From the NCBI GenBank assembly GCA_922989275.2, contig OV277862.1, positions 23,293,543-23,357,542 on the forward strand: DNA of 64,000 bases, in the 5' to 3' direction. This document shows positions 1-9,900 of this stretch, in pieces (the first letter of the stretch is position 1; each line of letters opens with the position of its first letter). Source of the DNA: Gari tellinella. Its lineage: Eukaryota; Mollusca; Bivalvia; Cardiida; Psammobiidae. Under the pieces are notes generated by a model. The model was not told the origin of the DNA. It was given only the letters and a program-made list of their open reading frames with translations, and ran no database searches. The translations under genes were made by a program, and so were the position numbers.

Positions 1-829
1 GAAGACATCAGTATCGATGAATACTGTATTATGGTGATAAAAGGTTAAAAAGTTCAATAGTTATTTGCAAACAGTTTGGACATTGATCAGACGCCGCGTA
101 ACGCAGCGTCTGATCAATGTCCAAACTGTTTGACACTAAATTTGGAATTTGAGAAATAAAAGCAAATGGCAATTGTTTAAAGCTGATGACGTCATGACAA
201 TGAATATGTTAAAGTATAACCCGATTTGGGCCAATGTTGGTAACTGTGAGTATATTGTGAATAATAGGAATTTCGTATCATATCAAGTACAGTGAAACCT
301 CTCTATTACGGCCCCTTAACTTTGCGAATGATTAGGTATTTGAGATAAATTACTGCTGAAATCAAGTTGACAGTTAAAAAGCTAAACATAAAGCTCCATT
401 GGGAGCTTTCTGTCATCCTGTCACCTTGTCGTTTGCTGTCACCTAACGTTGATGCAGTCAATTAGCCTTCTTTGTAATGGTCTAAATTGAGAGGTCTTAC
501 TCTACATTTTGAGTGACTATAGCTAACAATGTACTCATCTGGTTCTACACTAATAGACAGTGGTATTAGAAGAAAGACCCAAGAAATTAATCAGTTTATA
601 CTGACTTATACAGCCAATTATTATCCAGTGTGCTTAGACAATTGTCTACTGAAATTAACTGCAGAGTAAAACAGAATGTTCCTCTCCGATCTAATAGTTT
701 ACTTTTATATTGCTTCAAGCTACCACCTGTTTTAACAACACATTTATGTTAGTGTTTGTTTGTGGCGGTTATGAGGGCAGTCAGGGGTTTCCTTAAGTGT
801 ATTTATGGAGAAAAATGTTTGTTTTTCAG
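1..829. other. Intron of the LRP-like gene with two MITEs
   Basis: No coding exon recognised. It holds a family A hairpin (perfect-arm core 68-132) followed by its GATGACGTCATGACA tail near 185-205, and a family B MITE at 289-505 (ACAGTGAAACCTCTC start, GAGAGGTCTTACTCT end, inner AAAGCTCC/GGAGCTTT hairpin). Confidence 0.55.
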
Positions 830-960
830 GTATTTATTTTGGTCGGATCATCAACCCACGGGGCCCTTTGTGAGGAAGGCAAATATGGACGGGACAGCAG
901 GAACAACGATCATCACATCCGACATTGTCTGGCCCAATGGCTTGGCCATAGACCCTCAAG
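830..960 (+). CDS. LRP-like exon a (YWTD blade)
   Basis: Acceptor TTTTTCAG before 830 and donor GTAGCT after 960. The first base completes a codon begun in an exon outside the window. It encodes YLFWSD, the local form of the YWTD motif, and VWPNGLAIDPQ, the conserved inter-blade segment of LDLR propellers. It ends after one base of the next codon. Confidence 0.85.
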
Positions 961-3900
961 GTAGCTGGAACTAGCGTGTATGAAAACACAAATGTCGAAC
1001 CGTATTAATACCTTCATTGGTAGGATGTCATCTAGAGCTACTTAACGATAAACGATTGTCGTCTTCTTTAATTCCTCAAATTCATAGTTTAGGTATTTTG
1101 ACGTCAGAAATATTGAAATGAGTGGAAAATAGATTGGATCCTGATCAGGCGCCGCGTAACGCGGCGTCTGATCAGGATCCAAACCGTTTGCGAATAACCG
1201 CTTGCTTAACTCGGGGTAAGACAAAGAAGGGGTTAAAAAGTGGCCATTTAATGAAAGAAGCATGGACATAGTTCAATATAGAAGGTAAACTGTTAGCACG
1301 TTAGCGGCGATACCATGTAAACAGTTTGGATTCTGACATAACGCGACGTCTCACGAACAACCAAACAGTCTGAAACTGGGATTCTGTTTTGAAAAGAAAT
1401 GTTCGTAACTGTTTGCTATGACTGAAGGTGTTTTCAGTCATTTCATGAAAACTGTAAATTTCAGGCACTTCGTGAATTGATTAAGTGAAACAGTCATTTC
1501 ACGAAATGGCCAACATTTACAGTCATTTCATAAAATGACTGATTACACAGATTTACTGTAACATATACACGTATAAATATTCACTCCATTTTAGCAAACC
1601 AGCTTTACGTGGCAGATGGTTCCCTTAACACCATACAACAATGTACCTATACTGGAATATGTACAGAGATCTACAAGTCAGAAAACGCTCATCTGATGGA
1701 CGTGGCCTTGCTTGGAGACTACCTCTACTTCACAGCATGGAACAGGCAGTATGTGACTGTGCACACTCAATGTTGTATAGATAGATATTTAGATTATATT
1801 TTTATTCAGGAAAAAAGGCAAATATGCCTTCCTTTACCAAGTGTACAAACAGAATACATTATTACATGTATTTAAAACGGTCAGTGGTGTCCGAAATATA
1901 TACACTTTATTTAGTATATGTAATAAGGTTAACATCTCAGCGCATTTATTCTTCCACAAACACAAATCTTTCTAAAAACAAGTCGAAATTATAACTAACA
2001 CAATTAACGTTAACAACGTCTATGGTTTTTGGTGAGAAATGTGAGAATATAAAGCAATACATATATAATACATGAAATTCATTTACGCTATTAACTTAAA
2101 TTATTTTAAAAACATTTGGAACGCAACATAGAAGCAAATAAAAATTGAAAATAAGAGGGAGTATACATGGCAAATTACTTAAATACAATCGAATCTATAG
2201 ACGCTTAACCCTTCTCTTGCCTATAAGGCAAATTACACGTTTTGAAAACAGTGGGGATCCGGATCAGATATTTCCTTGTGGAGCTAACTGATGGGGATCA
2301 AACTATTCTCAAATAAGGTCTGCTTATAATAAGTATTCTCTCTTATCTGGAGAAATACGTCATTGGCCAATGTTATAATCCATGTGACAGATGTTAAGTA
2401 TGGGCGGAGCTGTAACTATAAGATAAGGCATGTGAGAAGGATTAGTTAGACAAACTTTTTCAAGATAACACCTGTGGCATGTCACTTATTTATTTATTAG
2501 ACCAGATTTATATAGCGCTCTTTTCACACAGGGGTTGTGCGTTCAAAAGCGCTTTACATGCCATAACACAAATGTACCTACAAATCGAGAAAAGACAAAA
2601 TAACTACAATTAGATCTGAAATAAAACATGAATAAACATATAAGAGACAGTCCCCAAAACGGCGATCACATTACCCCAATCAATCAGCAATCAACCGACC
2701 GGCTAAAGATTGCCGACTGATATAAATAATGGTAGAGCGCCCAATGCAGGCCATCGACAAAACACAAATAATTATAATTAGATCTAAAATAAACATGAAT
2801 AAACATACAAAGGACAGCCCCCAAAACGGCAACCACATTATCCTTTTTTCTTTTACTGCTTTCCTTTTTTCTTCAAAACAAGTAACATTTTATCACTTCA
2901 TAACTAATCATAGCAAATACTACCGTGTCAATATTGTACTTATTAATAGCATTATGTATTGAATATGTACAATGATATATCGTACGGTGTTGATTCTGTT
3001 GAACAGGATGGCTCTCCGACCTACCAACACCTATTACGGAGAAAATAAAGTGTCAAAACTGAGAGAGAGAAAAAACCCAAAAAGAACACTTTAGTGACTT
3101 TTTACCTTTATTATAGAACTGGGGAATATCGTTTGGTTTAAACATTGAGTTGTGTAAGATATGGTACACTATGGTGTACTCTATTTGTATAATATGTACG
3201 CCCTTGTTATATTTATTACACATGCTCGTATATATTGAACAAGAAAATGTCAACTTATACATTCCAACGCCAGCATGTGTATAATAGTCAAACGGTCTAA
3301 CCGTTTCCTTGTCTACTGTAATCACTTCATGGGCAGTAGATTGTCTGCCTTTGAAATATTGCCTAAACTATGATTTCAAAGGTATTGCAGGTATATATCG
3401 GTCAGTGTATTACTGTATCTGCTAGTTATTGTAGGTATATCGACCCATGTATTTCTTATCTGCTAGTTATTGCAGGTATATCGGCCCGTGTAGAACTGTA
3501 TCTGCTAGTTATTGTAGGTATACCGGCCCGTGTATAACTGTATCTGCTAGTTATTGTAGGTATACCGGCCCGTGTATAACTGTATCTGCTAGTTATTGTA
3601 GGTATATCGGCCCGTGTAGAACTGTATCTGCTAGTTATTGTATGTATATCGACCCGTGTATAACTGTATCTGCTAGTTATTGTGTGTATATCGGCCCGTC
3701 TATAACTGTATCTGCTAGTTATTGTAGGTATATCGACCCGTCTATAACTGTATCTGCTAGTTATTGTAGGTATATCGACCCGTCTATAACTGTATCTGCT
3801 AGTTATTGTAGGTATATCGACCCGTCTATAACTGTATCTGCTAGTTATTGTATGTATATCGGCCCGTCTATAACTGTATCTGCTAGTTATTGTATGTATA

Positions 3901-6900
3901 TCGGCCCGTCTATAACTGTATCTGCTAGTTATTGTAGGTATATCGACCCGTCTATAACTGTAACTGCTAGTTATTGTGTGTATATCGGCCCGTCTATAAC
4001 TGTATCTGCTAGTTATTGTAGGTATATCGGCCCGTCTATAACTGTATCTGCTAGTTATTGTAGGTATATCGGCCCGTCTATAACTATATCTGCTAGTTAT
4101 TGTAGGTATATCGGCCCGTCTATAACTGTATCTGCTAGTTATTGTATGTATATCGACCCGTGTATAACTGTATCTGCTAGTTATTGTATATATATCGGCC
4201 CGTCTATAACTGTATCTGCTAGTTAATGCAGGTAATCGGTCCATGTATTTCTGTGTCTGCTAGGTATTGTACATGTAGGTACATGTATATCGGCCCATGT
4301 ATTTCTTAGTGACAGTCTGCTAGCTAGTGCAGGTATAAAGGCCCATGTATTTCTTAGTCTGCTAGTTATTGCAGGTATATCGGCCCATGTATTTCTGTGT
4401 CTGCTAGTTATTGCAGGTATATCGGCCAATGTATATCTGTGTCTGCTAGTTATTGCAGGTATATCGGCCAGTGTATTTCTGTGTCTGCTAGTTATTGCAG
4501 GTATATCGGCCCATGTATTTCTGTGTCTGCTAGTTATTGCAGGTATATCGGCCAATGTATTTCTGTGTCTGCTAGTTATTGTAGGTATATCGGCCCATGT
4601 ATTTCTGTGTCTGCTAGTTATTGCAGGTATATCGGTCAATGTATTTCTGTGTCTGCTAGTTATTGCAGGTATATCGGCCCATGTATTTCTGTGTCTGCTA
4701 GTTATTGCAGGTATATCGGCCAATGTATTTCTGTGTCTGCTAGTTATTGCAGGTATATCGGCCCATGTATTTCTGTGTCTGCTAGTTATTGCAGGTATAT
4801 CGGCCAGTGTATTTCTGTGTCTGCTAGTTATTGCAGGTATATCGGCCAATATATTTCTGTGTCTGCTAGTTATTGCAGGTATATCGACGCATGTATTTCT
4901 GTGTCTGCTAGGTATTGCAGGTATAACGGCCCATGTATTTCTGTGTCTGCTAGGTATTACATGTGATTGTATATTGACTGGTATTGCATGTGATTATATA
5001 TTGACAGGTATTGCATGTGATTGTATATTGACAGGTATTGCTTGTGATTGTATATTGACAGGTATTGTATGTGATTGTATATTGACAGGTATATAACCAA
5101 ACTGAACAAAGATGACCTCACTGATATTGACATACTGGCCCGCAAGTCGGAATTAGGAAGACTAGATGCCCTGGTTGTGTATCGATCATCAGTGAAAGCA
5201 TATACAGGTAGTGTTCTTATCTATGCACGATCAGACATGTGTTAAGTTTCCATTTAGTTAGAAACTGTTTGTGATGACGCGTGTCTGTTTAACCAATTCA
5301 CTCAAACTCTTATCTAGTGTTTTAGCTAATGCGGAATGGCGGGGCGGCCCGCCCTTCTGCCCTTTTGATCCGCCCTTCTGCCCTTATTCCGGTGTAAGGA
5401 TCCGCCCTAGTGCCCCTATTCTGTGCCCCTATCCATTTGATATAGACCGCCCCGCTGCCCGGAGCGATACCACTTACTGTCGCTAATCCCATTATTGCCA
5501 ATCAGTGCAATGCGACACGCGCGTGTCATAGACAATCAACAATTATAGTGTGTAATCGACCGATACACATATGTATACCTGGTGTGGTACCCCGCATAGC
5601 GAGAGTGTACGACTGAAGCCGGATTTAATCGAAACGCATGTTGGCCTCGTTGAAAAACAGAATATACGACACCCTTTTCCCTAAATTTAAACATTCATAT
5701 GATTATTATCCATTATGAAGACTGAAAAAAAAATCACAGATTAAAACGCAAACGCGAGTCGGATCTTGGAAAAATATGCTCGATACAGGGCCAATAAAGA
5801 ATGCTCGACGAACGAACATTTTAGGTGAATATAGATCTAAAACCGAATTTAATTTTCTTAGAAGGAAATACTTTCCATACAAATCTTTATTAATATTCAC
5901 GTACCAGAAACGAACAGTCTTCCAAATTCCGGAAATGGAAAATTCAAACGCGCACCGTGCTTCGAACTTTTACACAAGTTGTCTTTACTCGTTTTATTGG
6001 CTATAAGAAAGGTAATTCCCCGCATCTTTTTTTTTAAACATCCAATGAATGTAGACGTTATATACACCCATTTAGAAAGACAGTATTGATGATTGACGTG
6101 AAATTAACAAATTACATCTTACAGGTGTATATTTCGCTTGAGTTTCGGGAAATAAGTTACGACCGAGAGAGGTTTGGTTGGTTTGATAACGTCCGTTTCT
6201 GCCATCAAATACTACATACGCGCGAGAATCGAAGAATGGGATATTTCTATTTCTAAAAGTATCGGTTCTGTGCTGTTGTTTTTATTTTGGTAAGTTCATA
6301 TTGAATGATCTATTTGAAACAGAACATCAGCGTGACAACACATATCTAAGTAGATCCTGTTTAATTTTTCCCGTGATGCAGTCTAATTAATTGTATTCTG
6401 TTTTATGACAGGTGGTTGCTTAGGGAAGGCTGAATTTTATTAATAGGAAAATCCTTAAGACACCCACTTGCCTGGATACAGCAACAATCCAATGCCAATA
6501 ATTATTGTACTTTATAGTAGATCTATATGTTTGTGTGCATGTTTAACCAGAGACCTACTCTCTGTAGGTCTCTGGTTTAACTGTGTGCGATATTAGAAAA
6601 ATCTCAAAATAATTTTAAATCAGACAAACAGATAATACACCCTATACAAAGGACTTACCCAGGGCACTCTGATCTGGGTCTATACTATTTGCATAAAGGT
6701 AAAGACACTCCATAATTTAGTTTCTTGCTCTTTTTTTTTTTAAAGAATTAAGTAAGAGAATTGATATTTTCTAGTATTGATCGTTTTGGGGCTTTTACAC
6801 CCCTGTTTTACAAAATACATTGTTGCAAAAGAATGGAATACTAGTTTAAATGCCAACCTCAATCAACAGCTGTAATGGGAAATCATCAGGTGCTGGAGTA

Positions 6901-9900
6901 AAATTTAGTTGTGTAACTTTTTAATAATGTGTGATTTAAAGAAAAAAAATCTTGATCTGTTAATATTCTATTTGCAAAAATTGGCTGATTTCATCCATTT
7001 TCCATAATACTTGTATGCATCTGTATAATGTACATGTATAGCTAAAATCCACTACATGTGCATACTACATGTTTATTATATATCTCTGTATAGCAAAATT
7101 GCACTATTTCATCATTTAAAGTCCAAAAAATTTCCGCCGCAGCGCAGGAGGGGACGCCCCTCCCGCACCCTCCCCATTGTTCTATTGTCACATGTATAAC
7201 CTTTATCTTTACAGACTTATATGCTGAATACATTAAAAGTGCTTATGGACCTATAAGACTTCGAATATGATGAAAAGACACCTAGAAATGTTAACAATCC
7301 CCTCGCCGAAGTTGCGGGTCCGCACTTAGTTTGCACCCTGCCCTTTTTTGGTGCCCCCCTGCCCCTTTTTGGTGCCCCCCTGCCCTTTTTGAGAGTCTGG
7401 CTAAAACACTACTTATTAACCCCTTCACCGCCATGACGTCATCAAATTTAAACAATAACCGTCCGTTTTATCTCTCATTCAAATTTTGGGTATTTTAACT
7501 TAAGAAATATTGAAATGTGTGTCAAACAGTTTGATTTCTGATGAGATGACGCGTAATGCGGCGTCTGACCAAGATGTAAAATGTTTGCCAAATAACTGGT
7601 GTACTCGAGAAAGGCAGTGAAAAGGTTAAGAATCTGATGTTGTTGAAACTTGAAACAATCCATATCTCACTTCGAATTGACATTTTTAAACACATAACAC
7701 TCGTTTACAGCCTGTAAACTAATCGACATAGCAAGCAATGCAAACCTCGTTTTATGATTTTTTAGAAGAAGAGCAGTGCGTATCCACTTTTCCCCTAGGG
7801 CCCTAACCCATTGTATGCTTGGTAATATTTGGCGGCCATTTTAAAATGTCATCTGCAGCGGGTAGAACTCAAATATTTGCACAATATTTTAGCAGTTTCT
7901 GATAGAATATTGACTTAGCTGCAAACAGTTGTGATCTCAGATCAGGCCCCACAATGTGCGGCCTGGTCTGAGATCAAAACTGTTTGCCTAGGGGTATACC
8001 TAAAAGTGTATCACGCATAAAATGGGATACACAGCAGCTTATCAAATGTCTTAACAATTTAACTACCATAGTCAACTAAAGTCGACTTTGCAAACAGTTT
8101 GGATCTTGATCAGACACCGCGTTACCTGGCACTTGCATTGAAATTTCTTTGGTCAAACTGCTTTATATCTTACTTTGAAAGATTAATGCTGTTGTAATAA
8201 AGCAGACGACCATTAAATATACTAGTGTTATCTAACCCGCCTATGCCTTGCAATGAACTCTTCTTCTTATTATTTTTCTTGATACTTCTCTCCATCAAGA
8301 ATAATGATTATGAGAAGGCGCTGTATCCTGAATTATTAATGTGAAAGTGATAAATATACAGTGAATTGAGAACAAAATAAAATAAAAGCAGTATAGTAGT
8401 TTATATCAGATCTACTACGTCGTATAACGGGTAAGTTGACAATTGTCTTGAAATCAATAACTGTTGGTGCCATTTGGGCTGTGACTGGTAGTAATAAGCT
8501 CAATTGTGGGATACTTCTAGGATAAAAAGAAAAAAATATAAGCATTTTTAGATGACCTGATTGGTCGAAAGCTGTACGGTGTGTTTAATCTTGTTCTGGG
8601 GTCAGTTGGTGTAAAGAAATTTGTTCTGGAAGATTTCATTACAGATAAACAATAGTGATTTAAGGACACTACAATGTTTTATCATACAAACCATACAGCA
8701 GAACATTTCATATGCTGGCAAACAGTGCAGATCCTGGTGAAACGCCGCGTTACGCGATATCTCATCAGGGTCTACAATATTTACCAATGTCCATTTTAAC
8801 AGTGGGTTATACTTGCGATATTTCTAGCACAATACCGAACAATATGACAAATGCGAGATTCATGCAGGACAATGGTTTTGCAAGAACCTCAGTTTTTGCA
8901 ACCGCGCGCGCGTTTTCTCTATGTGTTTGTAGTGATAATTATACGTGTAACTTGTATAAACAATGTACTAATTGGGAGTTCAATTTTAACAGTGAACTCC
9001 CAATTAGTACATTGTTTATACAAGTTACAGTAATTGTTCTGCAAAAATATTGCAGACCCATGCCAGCGGACTGCTAATGTGTGTCATATTTCAGACCCAA
9101 GCTTAAAAGTTTAAACCCAAAAAACCGTACGAGACAAAAGGGGATATGGGGAACAAACCCTTAATTTTCTTGGACAAGTTTCTTCATATTTAAGGGTTTG
9201 TCTGAGACATAAAGCAATGTAAGAACTACAGTAGAACCCATTTATTACGGCCAATAAAAGGGTATATTTGTTGGTTTAAAAAGTCGAGTGACAGCTTAAA
9301 GCAAGGTTAAGTAAAGCAGAAAGCTTTACTTTCATCCTGCTGTAAGTAGTCACCTTAAACCTTAAACACAGAAAACTTAACTTTAAACACAAAAAACTTA
9401 ACAGGTTGAAAGTGTCGTAATAAAGGGGGCTTTACTGTATTGTGCAATGCCCTCTTATCAGAAGATTTTGTACAATATTATTTTGTATTTAGATTTTGTA
9501 AAATGTTATTGTACAATATTATTGTGTATTTAGATTTTGTACAATGTTATTGTGTATTTAGATATTGTACACTGTCATTGTGCATTTAGATTTTGCACAA
9601 TGTTGTTGTGTATTTAGAATCTGCACTGTGTTCTCAACTAAATGGAGGTTGCAGTACGTTTTGCTTCCCAACTCCAGGCGGAAGAGTTTGTGGCTGTGAG
9701 GACGGAATAGGTCTGAAAAGTGATGGCACGACATGCACGAATAGTAGGTTACCTAGGACACTAAGAGCGACTTCACGTGGAACTGTGGTCCGATATATAG
9801 ACACTAAAGTGATTGCATTTGACCTGTGAACCTAAACGCAGACGGACCTTTCTCAGTTTTCAATGGTTCAACAAACGGCTTTCCTTTGCCGACCTTAATA

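Noticed and set aside
3447..4849. Long open frames (about 190-260 codons) on both strands
   Set aside because: They are the 42-bp minisatellite read in a stop-free phase; no splice or start context, and both strands are open at once.
3381..5088. CRISPR array
   Set aside because: Contiguous tandem repeats without unique spacers, in a eukaryotic intron.
9744..9756. Alternative donor AATAGTAG|GTTACC for the EGF exon
   Set aside because: It would put the next exon out of frame; the donor at 9743|GTAGGT keeps the stalk and membrane helix open.
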